Assembly (NCBI GenBank): GCA_009801015.1
Contig: VHZZ01002191.1
Location: 64,589 to 86,085, forward strand
DNA: 21,497 nt
Reading direction: 5' to 3'
Origin: Silene noctiflora
Lineage: Eukaryota; Streptophyta; Magnoliopsida; Caryophyllales; Caryophyllaceae
A program made the position numbers and the translations under genes. Shown here piece by piece: positions 1 through 9,699 of this stretch. The notes under the pieces were generated by a model that saw only the letters and a list, made by a program, of their open reading frames with translations, was not told the DNA's origin and searched no databases. How positions within the stretch are numbered: position 1 is the stretch's first letter; every line of letters begins with the position of its first letter.

Positions 1-2357
1 GTTGGACAACATTTTTATTTTACATTTTGTGTAATAATCAACATGCATGTAATCATTAAACTTGTTGCATGCCTATGACAAAAACCTGGCCTAATGCAAT
101 AATACCTATGTGAGCATGCAAAATAAAATAAGAAAAAGTAATTGTCCACTAGCACATTTGGGTGCCGGTTTTTGGACCTAAAAAGGGGCAATTTAGTTGC
201 TCATTTTTTTATTATTCCATGCTTATGAAAACATCTCTCTAGAAAACACACACAACCATATTTCTTTTTATTACTAAAAGGTAGTAATAAAATAAATATT
301 AAGGGATTTAAATTTCTAATAATATCTAATTAATATTACTAGAAATATTTTGGGTAAAATCTTGGGTGCAGTCAAAAGGAGAGTCTCTAATTTGAAACTT
401 GGAGGATCATCCTTATATTCATAGCTCAAGAACAAGGTTGGAAGGATTCATTCCTTGTGCCCATATTTTTCCTATATTCTAATGTAAGGAAAACTATATT
501 TTATCTCTTNATTATTGTTTTTGTTTGCATGCAACTAGATTCTTATCATCTAAATTAACAAGTAACTTAGATCTTTATTAGAGGAGTCTAATAAGAGGGT
601 TAAAGAACGTAACAGAGAATTCTTACTCTAGCGGCGGTGCAATAATTGTTAGTTCATAGCCATGAATATGATAAAGCTAATAAACAAACAAGCACACAAT
701 ATTGCAAACGAACGAGCCAAACAAGCAAGATGGAAAACCATGCCCTTGGACACGTTTCCCAAGGCCTCACGATCTCACGTGAGTCATACATGGCCTAATC
801 TAGGTCAAGTCGGTTTTCATTCAAGTTACATGCGATAATTCAAACATGCGATAGACAATTAGACCAATTCTAGCCTAATGAACACGTGATACACACGGCA
901 CACACACGACATACGTATCAAAATAAACCGACGCAAACAATTCTAATTAACGCGATTTTATGAAATTCTAATTAATAAATCTAATTAATTAAACAAGCAT
1001 GTGAAACAAATCATATGAGTCAAATTAAACACATTCATAAGACCATAAAACTGAGACATGAGACATATTAACAAATAAGACGATCTTTTAATCTAATTAT
1101 TTCATAACTAGACTAAACATGCTAAATAATTGAATAAACACGATAATTAAGTGAAACATGTTAAACAATTCAAATAACATGATTAAATAATTAAAGATGC
1201 AAACATTGACATATTAAAATAGCCCTAATCATAGATCTAATCATATCATGCTCAAATTATTCTAATTCAAACAAGAACGAATTAAATTAACGATTAAAAC
1301 AATTAAACATGCTATAAACAATACAATGTTAACCATAAGACGATCTATCCTACAAAAAACAAACCCACACATATAAAATAGCCATCCATCTGCCTACATA
1401 CAAATAATATCCCGTTCTCCTTCATTAAATATTGACAAAATTATAAGAACATGAGTTAAATACGAACAAAACAATAAAAATTGAAAAAAACAATAAAAAG
1501 ACGAAATAAAAAGGGAAAGGAAGGAATTTTTGCACCCTCCACTTACATGTATCGTTGATCAATATCCTAGATCGTAATAGAATGTAAGGTTTTATCCCGA
1601 GGGGCCGTCGTCGACGAAAACAGTTGAAATTTGCATACTTGAAACAAAGGTATCACGTTCGAAATACCCGATATGAGCAGCCAACTTTGAATGCTCACCA
1701 CGACTTTGTTTCGTAACGAAAACAAGATTTGAAAGATGTTCTGGAAACTAGAAAATACAAATTTTGTGAAAGTGTAAAAAGATCAGAAGGTTTAAGATGA
1801 TTTGAGCATGTAAAACGAGGTAGATGAAGAAGCAGAAACACGAAAACAGAATTGGATGCTCTGTTTTCGTGCGCCTTTTTTGACCCATTCCCTAGGGTTT
1901 TTTTGCAGGTTTATGAGTGTGTGGGTAATTCGTGCCAACTCGTAAAGAAAACGGCCTTAAAAATCAAGTTAAAATCGAGCTTTAAATTGCCTACACAATC
2001 GAGTTTTCAACTCAATTTCCAAAGCTTTCGAAATTTGATTTTTTAAATGAAATTTCTAAAATGAATAAATTAAATATTTTATTTTCAATAAAATAAATAT
2101 TTAAAAGAAATAAATTCAAATTAAATAAATAAAATGAATTTGAAACGTATTAATTTAAATTTCATTTAATTTAAGAGAAACGAATAAAATATTTAGAAAT
2201 TTCATTAATAAAATGTTTCATCGACAACGTCCCTTTTACATCGTAAAACGAACTTAAATAACGATATGACCAACTTGAATTACATGTTGTCCTAGCATCA
2301 TCGGGCGTTTGATGGGATTTCTATAAATGCCAATATCGACAGATACGGGTATCTACA
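1..2357 (-). mobile_element. Terminal part of unclassified LTR retroelement (X)
   Basis: AT-rich sequence with no recognisable coding domain. Its right edge reads TCTACA, which is TGTAGATACCCG on the minus strand, a typical LTR terminus. The edge is fixed independently: from 2358 the sequence matches LTR A/B without a gap, so X inserted into LTR A at this point. Read on the minus strand, the stretch from 2357 down to about 1900 is an AT-rich U3-like region, followed by an AAACCCTAGGG motif near 1893-1904 like those in plant leaders, so minus orientation is more likely than plus. The stretch 960-1380 is low-complexity and rich in the word AACATG. I could not find the other LTR end, a primer site or a polypurine tract, so family is open (an Ogre/Tat-type long LTR is possible). 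An N lies at 510. Confidence 0.45.
1839..1871. repeat. Perfect 12-bp inverted repeat
   Basis: CACGAAAACAGA at 1839-1850 and its exact reverse complement TCTGTTTTCGTG at 1860-1871 enclose a 9-nt loop. It lies inside element X and could form a hairpin in a transcript of either strand. No function is known to me. Confidence 0.8.
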
Positions 2358-3308
2358 ATATGCTTATTGTAGGATGTGACGGTTTTATGAGACAGAATAT
2401 AGTTGGATTTATGTAGCTTTTTGAAGAATGCTAAAAGGTAGGTTAATCCTACTCAGTTTCGATATTATAGTTAGGTTTTGTGTGCATTTATCATTTGGTT
2501 TCATGAAATGAGTACTCTTGCATTCATGTTGATGCAGAGTCATGTACGAGTCGGAATTGTATCTCATATGACATTGGTTGTATTGTTTTAAGTATTTGGC
2601 TCCTAAGTACATGATTATATCATGGTATGTTGGTATTATGTCAAATGAAAGGTTTGCAGACGGAATTGTGTTATAATTGCATTTGTAAGACTCATGTTCT
2701 TATTAGAGATTGACGGAAGTGGTGTGGTGATTGTATTGGAGATGGAAGGCGGTTGGGAGACCGTCTTCCGCTTGGGTCGCCTCTTGGAGTTTTCCACTAC
2801 AAGAGGGATGTGCACATTAATGGCTTGAATTATGGAGGGACACGTGAGGTCGAGTCACGTCGTCTGGTAGGGGATCTGAGTCTCTCTCGGGGTCGGTACC
2901 ACCGGTGTGTCCGGAGTACCTTTTTACGGGCTGCGGTCCGAGTGCTTTGGTGGGAGGTGCTGAGGTGCCGTCACCGGGTTGTGTGTACGCTTGGGTGTGT
3001 CTCGGTACTAGTGTGGTGGAGTCGATGATTGTGTCTCATGCATGGAGTTGTTATATTTCATAACCGTGTTTTATTTACTTTGTCATATATGTTTATATTA
3101 TTGAAACTAATCGTTTATGGCTTCTGTTAATTGTCACCTATTTCCGGGGTGGCATGTGTCGATCCATATGATATTTTCGATCATATAGGGAGCACGTTAA
3201 TTTCGGGTTATATGATGCATACGGGATTTGAGGCCGCGCTAGAAGATTGGAGTCGAGTATTAGACATGAGATAGAGGTCGTAGTGGACGAGTTGTATTTA
3301 TTGTTTAT
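2358..3308 (+). mobile_element. LTR A, partial Tekay-like gypsy LTR
   Basis: This stretch is a direct repeat of LTR B (about 6963-7922), roughly nine bases in ten identical by eye. It lacks about the first 616 bp of the LTR, which should lie off the left of the window beyond element X, and about the last 130 bp, lost at the junction with element F near 3308. It keeps the internal hairpin (arms 2780-2786 and 2800-2806) and the conserved block ending at 2823. It is most simply the 5' LTR of the element whose 3' LTR is LTR B. The divergence between the two suggests an insertion millions of years old. Confidence 0.8.
2780..2823 (+). other. Conserved LTR hairpin plus GCACATTAATG block (LTR A)
   Basis: Arms CCTCTTG (2780-2786) and CAAGAGG (2800-2806) pair perfectly over a 13-nt loop and are followed by a conserved GTGCACATTAATGG block ending at 2823. 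The same arrangement occurs in LTRs B, C and D. Confidence 0.65.
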
Positions 3309-3414
3309 AAACACAAGAAAAGGTTCAAAAATTAGAAATAAACACACGGGTTTCCTCCCGTGAAGTGCAATTTGAAGCCTTTCTAGACTTTGCTTATTAA
3401 TGTCACGATCATAT

Positions 3415-3876
3415 TCATTTTAAAAAGCACTTTAAAACCCATAGAAGTCTATCGTGTACGTGCGCATGAGCGATACAAAAGCATTTGTATGAAATTGATA
3501 AGATAAAAAAATTATAGATCAAAGGAAAGGATTGATATATATTATCCGGGCGCAAATGAGAGACTTTAAAATGAACCACCGTACTTCTCCACTCATCGGC
3601 AAGCGATGGAGCATCATGCTTAAGACCATAAAATAAACCGTTAGTGCACAAATTATCATTATAAATGGTCTCAAATGGGTGGTATGAAGAATCAAGGGGG
3701 TAGGACTCGTAAAAAATGAGGGGTTTGTCCCACTTAACCTCTAAATTAAAATCACTAAGTCCTCCAAAAACCTCAAAGGGATCAACAAAATCCTCCACAA
3801 AAAGATTTTCAAATGTGTCTAAAGGCGGAGGCAAAACCTCGTTAGAATCACAAGAAGGCTCAAAAATTTCGTCCAT
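3415..3876 (-). other. Uncharacterised open stretch in element F
   Basis: A 153-residue open stretch. Its first part is acidic and aromatic-rich (starting MDEIFEPSCDSNEVLPPP, then VDPFEVFGGLSDF) and contains WDKPLIFYES and HLRPDNIYQSFPL. The C-terminal part is hydrophobic and cysteine-rich and could hold one membrane-like segment (about residues 118-135). I do not recognise a family. It sits in the position where a gag gene would be expected relative to the primer site. It could be a retroelement accessory ORF, or the remains of a captured host sequence. The opposite-strand frame here (3716-4000) is a shadow. Confidence 0.35.
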
Positions 3877-4574
3877 AGAAAGTGTCTCATCTACTAAAAG
3901 GTTAATGTTATTAACACGAGTCTCTAAATGTTCAATTGGAATGACATTAAAGGGGAATTTTCAAAGAAAAAGTCGAACCGCCATCAATGTCATCCAATAA
4001 TTCAAAATCATTAGGGGCAATAGACTCACATTAGGAGGGTGAGATGGTAGAAGAGGAGAAAATAGGCTCACTTTCTTTTGCTTTTTTTGGAGAGAGTTGC
4101 TCCAAACGAGCCTAAAGCACTTTGAGCTCCTCTTTCATGCGCCATAAATTAAATTGGTGCGCTAACTCAAGACATTCGGAAGCCATGCAATTCAATAAAT
4201 TCCAAAGTTCCGCCCCCTTCATGTAGAAGACACTCCCATTACTCAAGTTTAGAGCCAATTCACGGGTCTCAAAATCCATGCCATCGAGCACGAGATGATC
4301 TAAGTAATCCCCGTCAAGGATGTATCCAAGGGAGATGAGACCATTGCGAAAGTAGTATACCCGGTCAAGAGAGTCATGAAAAGGCTCATCTTTGAGTTGT
4401 GGAAATTGGAATCCTTAGTTCATTATGAAAGGTCAATGTGAAGCTTCATTACCTACAAAAATAGGCACTAAAGCTACAAGGAAACTGTGAGAACGGTCCC
4501 AAGGAACAAGTGTTCCTCATGACAAAGAAAAACAGAATAGAAACCAACAATTCAGTAACGCAACAAAAACCGTT

Positions 4575-4592
4575 TCCCCGGCAATGGCGCCA
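4575..4592 (-). promoter_or_regulatory. Primer-binding site, tRNA-Asp type
   Basis: On the minus strand this reads TGGCGCCATTGCCGGGGA. From memory it complements the 3' end of plant tRNA-Asp with a single difference. It starts 5 nt inside the LTR F edge (4598). This primer type is characteristic of Tat/Athila/Ogre gypsy elements and fixes the element's orientation. Confidence 0.85.
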
Positions 4593-5683
4593 AAATTTGA
4601 CAAGACGGTCGCACACCAAGCAAAGATAATTTCCCTAGACTTGGCAAAAAAGTAATGTAGTAAGAGGGGTCAAACCATAGAGAAACGAGAGTTGCGTTAA
4701 GAATTGCTATGGTTAGGTCTTTATCAAGATCGGATTATACTTTCCGTTTTGGTTGGTGAAATGAAAAGTAAATAAAAAGCAATGTAAATAAAAATGATTA
4801 ATTAACAAATATGATTAAAAGATTCTAGGGGAGTCGGGTCATACATGCATAGTAAAATGATTCATGTTATTATAAATGCATAACTAAGACAAATGTCTAG
4901 GTCTATGGACAACCACCTCTCGATATTATTGTCAACCTTAGATAGGGTTCTAACTAACTCTCGCTATGGCTAGATCAGTCTACTACAACATGCTTAGTCT
5001 TATAAAAATCCGTTCCTCCCGACTTATAGATGCATTAACACATTTAACCACAGTTTGTGATCAATAAACTAAGATTAACAAATACAAAACAAGCATTTGT
5101 AGAAACAATTATGCAATGTTATTATAACATTCTAATCTAACATGATGAATAATGACTAATGCATGGCTCCCCTAATCCCTAGACAAAATGAAACTACTAA
5201 CTCATGATGCAAATGACAATAACTAAAAATATTGAATCAAACATAGACATAATGATGGAGATATAATAACTAGAAATGAAATAGGAAAAGTAGATATAAA
5301 CTAAACTAATTAACATAAACTAAATGAGAAACTAATAATGAAATGCTAAATGAAAATTTAATGGAAATGACTAGATAAGAGAAATGTAGTTAACGATTTA
5401 CTAATTAACAAATGCATATATGATAACAACTTAAACTAGCAAACGTAATAACAATGTAAAAACTAGAATGGAAGGATTATTGAAAACAGATTACAACATG
5501 ATAATGAAGAACAAATGTAAACCAAAGTAACTTGTATTGAAATTGCAAATGAAACTTAAAGATTGTATTGTGATTACAAAATGTAAACTAATTTCTGAAT
5601 CTAAGAGTAAACTAAAAGAAAGATTAAGCTAAAAATGATAGAATAAGATATAGAATGGATGCCTAGAAGTCGGATCATAGCAC

Positions 5684-5694
5684 CCTTTATATAG
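5684..5694 (-). promoter_or_regulatory. TATA box of LTR F
   Basis: Minus strand CTATATAAAGG. Transcription would be expected to start about 30 bp further on, near 5655. Confidence 0.6.
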
Positions 5695-5733
5695 TAATCA
5701 TAGGGTGAAACGTAAATATCTAGGGGAGGGTAA

Positions 5734-5765
5734 CCCCGATCGGGGACAGGCCACCCCGATCAGGG
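5734..5765. promoter_or_regulatory. Paired GC-rich dyads in LTR F U3
   Basis: CCCCGATCGGGG (5734-5745, a perfect palindrome) and CCCCGATCAGGG (5754-5765) repeat at 20-bp period, about 40-80 bp upstream of the TATA box in transcription sense. They stand out in an otherwise AT-rich LTR and are candidate binding sites. Confidence 0.55.
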
Positions 5766-6251
5766 ACGCGTGAATTCTGGTCCAAAGCCTTTAATTATTG
5801 ATTAAATGCTCGAGGAATCCTAAGTTACGTCTTAAGTACCGTTTAATCGTCCAACTTATTGCTCATATGCGGAATCTTTATGTAATCCGAAGCTTGCATT
5901 CCACTAATATTTTGGGCTTCATTCTTTTGGGCTTCATTTCTTATTTGTTTACATTTGCCATATGATGATTTGTTGACTTGCATTTGGGCCTTTATTTCCA
6001 CATTTCATCATCAATCCACTTTGTTTTGCTTGCATGATCCCTCTTAGGTTCCACTTAACCTCGTGAGCTTAATACTTGCAAATTTGACGGGAAATAGCTA
6101 AAAAAAAGCTACATTTCCTAGAAAATATACTAAACACAAGCAAGATATCTAGAACACGAGATTAGCTAAATAAAACACTAAAAATAGTGAAATAAACATG
6201 TAGAACCGAGCTATATTAGGGGGATAAATCGTATAGATATTAGACACATCA

Positions 6252-6346
6252 CTACGCAAGAGCGAGGAGGGAGGACAATGAATGTATTGGGAATGAGAGT
6301 TAGAGGGGAAGTTCAAGGACGAAGTTCATTTATAAGGAGGGAAGAT
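6252..6346 (+). mobile_element. 3' tail and polypurine tract before LTR B
   Basis: Contains GGACGAAGTTCATTTATAAGG and the purine-rich GGAGGGAAGAT directly before TGTAATACCC. The same GCGAAGTTCG/GACGAAGTTCG phrase comes before LTR C and LTR D. This marks the 3' end of the internal region of the A/B element; nearly all the rest of that region is gone. Confidence 0.65.
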
Positions 6347-6495
6347 TGTAATACCCAGATATTTGGGATCCGTACGAGAAGCCTTGGGATGTGTGAGAGT
6401 CATGAGAGAGTAAGACTTGACCTTACATTAGACCAAGTGGAGCCTAGACTAGATCTAGTGAAGATTAGAAATGGACCGAGTGAGCTAGTAGTGGA

Positions 6496-6642
6496 CCGAG
6501 TAGGGTGGACCCGGCCGAGTAGGGTGGACCCGACCGAGTAGGGTGGACCCGGCCGAGTAGCGTGTCTACTCAACCGAGTAGAGTTGACTCGGTCGAGTGA
6601 GTAGGCGGCACTCGGTCGAGTGGACCACTTACTCAACCGAGT
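6496..6642. repeat. Dyad and 19-bp tandem array in LTR B U3
   Basis: Three 19-bp units start CCGAGTAGGGTGGACCC at 6496, 6515 and 6534. They are followed by 12-bp dyads at 6568 (ACTCAACCGAGT), 6587 and 6610 (ACTCGGTCGAGT) and 6631 (ACTCAACCGAGT). Spacing is 19-23 bp. Confidence 0.75.
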
Positions 6643-7396
6643 GACACTGTCAGAACGTGATAAATGGCAATTCGTCCCCTTAACCCTAATTCATTTTTTA
6701 TCCTCTCCTTTTCTCTCTAAACTCTCTCCTTTCTCACTAAAATACCCTGAAATATGTTCTTATGGATTCTAAGCTTAGCATACCTCACTCACCATCCTTC
6801 CACCATTGTAAGTAGATCTAAACATCTCCCTTAACTCAAACTTTATGGGGTTTTTATATATTTCGATTATTAGTGATTTTAATGAGATTATTGGGTGATT
6901 AATTAGTTTTAATAAGGGATTTTGGTTAATATGGTAATATAGGATGTATTATCATAGTTATTATATGGTTATTGTAGGATGAGACGGTTTTATGAGACGG
7001 AATCGAGTTGGATTTGTGTAGCTTGTTGAAGAATGCTAAAAGGTAGGTTAATCCTACTCAGTTTCGATATTATAGTAAGGTTTTGTGTGTATTTATCATT
7101 TGGTTTCATGAAATGAGTAGTCTTCCATTCACATGGTAATTGTGGTTGATATGGAGTCATGTATGAGTCGCAATTGTATCTCATATGGCATTGGTTGGAT
7201 TGTTTTGAGTATTTGGCTCTTGATTACATGATTATATCATGGTATGTTGGTAGTATGTCAAATGAAAGGTTTGCAAACGGAATTGTGTTATAATTGCATT
7301 TGTATGACTTATGTTATTATTGGAGATTGACGGAGGTGGTGTGGTGATTGTATTGGGGACGGAAGGCAGTTGGGAGACCGTCTTCCGCTTGGGTCG

Positions 7397-7440
7397 CCTC
7401 TTGGAGCTTCCCACTCCGAGAGGAATGTCCACATTAATGG
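7397..7440 (+). other. Conserved LTR hairpin plus ACATTAATGG block (LTR B)
   Basis: Arms CCTCTTG (7397-7403) and CGAGAGG (7417-7423) pair with one T-G wobble and are followed by CACATTAATG-like sequence ending at 7440. Confidence 0.6.
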
Positions 7441-8050
7441 CTTGAGTTATGGAGGGACACGTGAGGTTCAGTCATGTCGTCTGGCAGAAGATCCGAGTCG
7501 CTCTCGGGCCCGGTACCATCGGTGTGTCTGGAGTACCAATTTACAGGCTGCGGTCCAGCTATTTTGTTGGGCGGTGCTGCGGTGCCATCACCGGGTTGTG
7601 GGTACGACTGGGTGTATTCCGGTACCGGTGTAGTGGAGTCGATGATTAGGTATCATGCATGGAGTTGTTATATTTCATAACTGTATTTCATTTACTTTGT
7701 CATATATATTTATATTATCGAAACTGACCGGTTGTGGCTTCTGTTAATTGTCACTTATTTCCGGGGTGGCCTGTGTCAATCCATATAATATTTCTAATCA
7801 TGTGGGGAGCAGGTTAATTTCAGGTTATATGATGCATACGGGATTTGAGGCCGCGCTACAAGATTGGAGTCGAGTAGGAGACATGAGATAGAGGTCATTG
7901 TGGAAGAGTTGTATTTATTGTTTATCATAATTGTAATCATTAAACTTATGTTATTAATATAATGTTCTTTTATTTGAGTATTGAAACACTACTTCAGGCA
8001 AACGAGATGGTATTGGGCGATTATCTTGGCCGGATAATCACGGTGTTATA

Positions 8051-8696
8051 GCTTAGAGCTACCGCAAAGGATTGGGAGACGTCCTAAGGCCGCAACCTTG
8101 CCCTTACAACTTTGAACCGCTCATTACGGGGTGTGTCAAGGGTTCATTGTTTGTTTTTATGTTCTGATAATCATGTTGGATAAAAGTATGATGTGAATTG
8201 GATGGAAGTTGTTTGGAGTATATGATTAATGTGTTTGAAATGTATGAGCATGAATCAGTGTTATTGTTTGGTTTTTGCATTTAGTAACATGTGACTAGGA
8301 GTACTTGGTATACGTATATGTGATCTTAAAGTATGAGGGTAGTTTATTTTTGGAATGACTCGAACGAGTGGGCCAGGGACTCGACTGAGTATGGGGTACT
8401 CGACCAAACCCCTAACACTCGACCGAGTGAGTAATCTGTGTGTTTGGATAGTAGCTTCGGGAAGTTGGTGACTCGACTGAATGTGTAGGCACTATATTGA
8501 GTAGCGTGTACTCGACAGAGTACGTTTTCTTGTGAATTCTGGTCAGTTTCTGGTGTGGTGGCACTCGATCGAGTACATAGGGGACTCGACCGAGTGTCTC
8601 TGGATGCTCGACCGAGTACCCTATTTGGGCGGTTTATGCTTGCTTTGGGCCGTAGGCTATGTGCTTATGTTCGTTTACCTTTTATTGCTCCAAGAA
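8051..8696 (+). mobile_element. Non-coding leader before gag
   Basis: About 650 bp with no convincing ORF. The first 300 bp show nothing recognisable; AGAGC at 8055-8059 is the only hint of a tRNA-Met primer site. From 8358 to 8617 there is a dense array of ACTCG-NN-CGAGT dyads, ending about 80 bp before the gag start. The leader after LTR D has the same layout, which supports its identity as a Tekay-like 5' untranslated region. Confidence 0.55.
8358..8617. repeat. ACTCG-NN-CGAGT dyad array in leader
   Basis: Dyads start at 8358, 8379, 8398 (half-decayed), 8417, 8471, 8491 (decayed), 8510, 8563, 8584 and 8606. Spacing within clusters is 19-22 bp. The centre two bases vary (AA, AC, AT) while the arms are mostly kept. 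Confidence 0.75.
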
Positions 8697-9690
8697 TGCC
8701 ACCAAAGAGATCAGCTTCGTATATGAGAGCCGGTTAGATGAGTATTGAGGAGACTGTCCATATGATTGACCATCAGGATGCACTTACTAAGGCTCTCAAG
8801 AATGTGGGGAAGGCGACAGAGGTGGTCATCGATGCTACCAAGATGAGCACCACCATTTCGCGCTTCAACCCTACTACCTATGAGGGGACAAGTGACCCCA
8901 ATATGCTCGATAACTGGCATCGGGAGATGAAGAGTGTCTTAGAGGTTGTGAACCGCCTGGATGAGATAAAGTTCGAATTAGTTGCGTTCTACCTAAGGGA
9001 TGAAGCTGGAGTATTGTAGAGTCACGAGAGGTAGAGTGCTCGGTAGTTCTACAAGGATTTGGGTGAGCCTGTTATTCCTTGGGCTGAGTTCAAGAAGGGC
9101 ATGAGACATCAGTTTGTTCCAGAGCACATTCGGAATAAATTAAGGGCGGAGTTTGATTCTTTCCGTATGATTGAGAGTATGATTGTGGCAGAGTAACACC
9201 GCAAGTTCAATGAGTTATCGCGCTATGTAGACGACATGGAGTTGATCCAATTGAGTCTGGGTCTCCGTTTCGAGCAGGGGTTGTCGCTGAAGATCTTGGA
9301 GATGTTACCTGCTGGGGTTCCCTCAAACTTGGAGGAAGTTTATGAACAAGCTGGAAATGCATAGAGACTAGTTGACATGGCAATGGAGGCCAAAGAAAAA
9401 GGAAATGAGAAGAGGAAGACGGACCACGAGAGCAGTGGGAAATCGGGCTTCAAGCGTGGTAATTACAACCAGGGTAAGGCTTTTCCGGGTGGATCTGGCT
9501 TTAGTGGAGGATCGTCTTATTGGGGCCGTGATGGTCAGAGCAGCAGTGGCTACTCCGGGTTGCAATGTTACAACTATGGCGGTACTGCCACAAGAGATAT
9601 GAATGCACGAGCATTGGTGGGAGGGGTTTCCAGAGGCATCAAAGAGGAGGTTATTCACAGGCTCCGGGACAGAGAATGGCTAGCAACCGA
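8697..9690 (+). pseudogene. gag: gag remnant, Tekay-like
   Basis: The start MPPKRSA at 8697 is typical of chromovirus gag. Then come FNPTTYEGTSDP (about 8865) and, in the following region, wording of the retrotransposon gag capsid fold such as KKGMRHQFVPEHI (about 9090) and KFNELSRYVDDME (about 9206). The C-terminal part is basic and glycine/serine-rich (about 9400-9560) and ends near a zinc-knuckle-like CYNYGG (about 9565). Gag forms the capsid particle that packages element RNA. This copy is broken. Confidence 0.7.
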
Positions 9691-9699
9691 CTAGCTGGG

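Larger units (their letters stand above)
3309..4597 (-). mobile_element. Internal region of Tat/Athila-like element F
   Basis: Lies downstream, on the minus strand, of the primer-binding site at 4575-4592, so it is the 5' internal part of element F. No standard gag motif is visible. Two stretches look protein-coding on the minus strand: about 4060-4400, with wording such as LVLDGMDFETREL and NLLNCMASECLEL, and 3415-3876. I do not recognise either, so this may be a non-autonomous member carrying its own ORF. The element is broken, with several interruptions, and its 3' half and second LTR are missing. Near the left edge is a small hairpin CACGGG-TTTCCT-CCCGTG (about 3345-3362). The junction with LTR A at 3308 is abrupt. 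Confidence 0.6.
4598..6251 (-). mobile_element. LTR F, complete 5' LTR of Tat/Athila-like element
   Basis: 1654 bp, bounded on the minus strand by TGATGTGTC (from 6251) and GTCTTGTCA (to 4598), and followed at 5 nt by the primer-binding site. A good TATA box (CTATATAAAGG on the minus strand) lies at 5684-5694, so U3 is about 560 bp and R-U5 about 1060 bp. Just upstream of the TATA box are two GC-rich dyads (5734-5765). The rest is AT-rich without coding potential. Only one LTR of the pair is in the window, so age cannot be judged. It interrupts the 3' tail of the LTR A/B element, whose sequence resumes at 6252. Confidence 0.75.
6347..8050 (+). mobile_element. LTR B, complete Tekay-like gypsy LTR
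   Basis: 1704 bp from TGTAATACCC to GGTGTTATA. It is preceded by a polypurine-like tract, so it is a 3' LTR, paired with the partial LTR A. The U3 part contains three 19-bp tandem units (6496-6552) and ACTCG-NN-CGAGT type dyads (to 6642). The transcribed part holds the conserved hairpin (7397-7423) and GAGATGGTA (8004-8012). The downstream sequence has only a weak match to an initiator tRNA-Met primer site. It differs clearly from LTR C, so the gag-pol body that follows is not flanked by a matched LTR pair. Confidence 0.75.

Noticed and set aside
1852-2046. Small plus-strand frame in element X as a gene
   Set aside because: No motif, AT-driven composition, and it starts inside an inverted repeat of an LTR.
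2753-3028. Open frame of 91 residues in LTR A
   Set aside because: It lies in non-coding LTR sequence, the equivalent frame in LTR B differs, and the arginine-rich wording follows from GC-richness there.
6278-6541. Plus-strand 87-residue frame before and in LTR B
   Set aside because: Runs from the 3' tail into repeated U3 sequence; the repeated wording comes from the 19-bp units.
8048-8059. Primer-binding site after LTR B
   Set aside because: Only about half of the tRNA-Met primer positions match, mainly AGAGC. Too weak to call.
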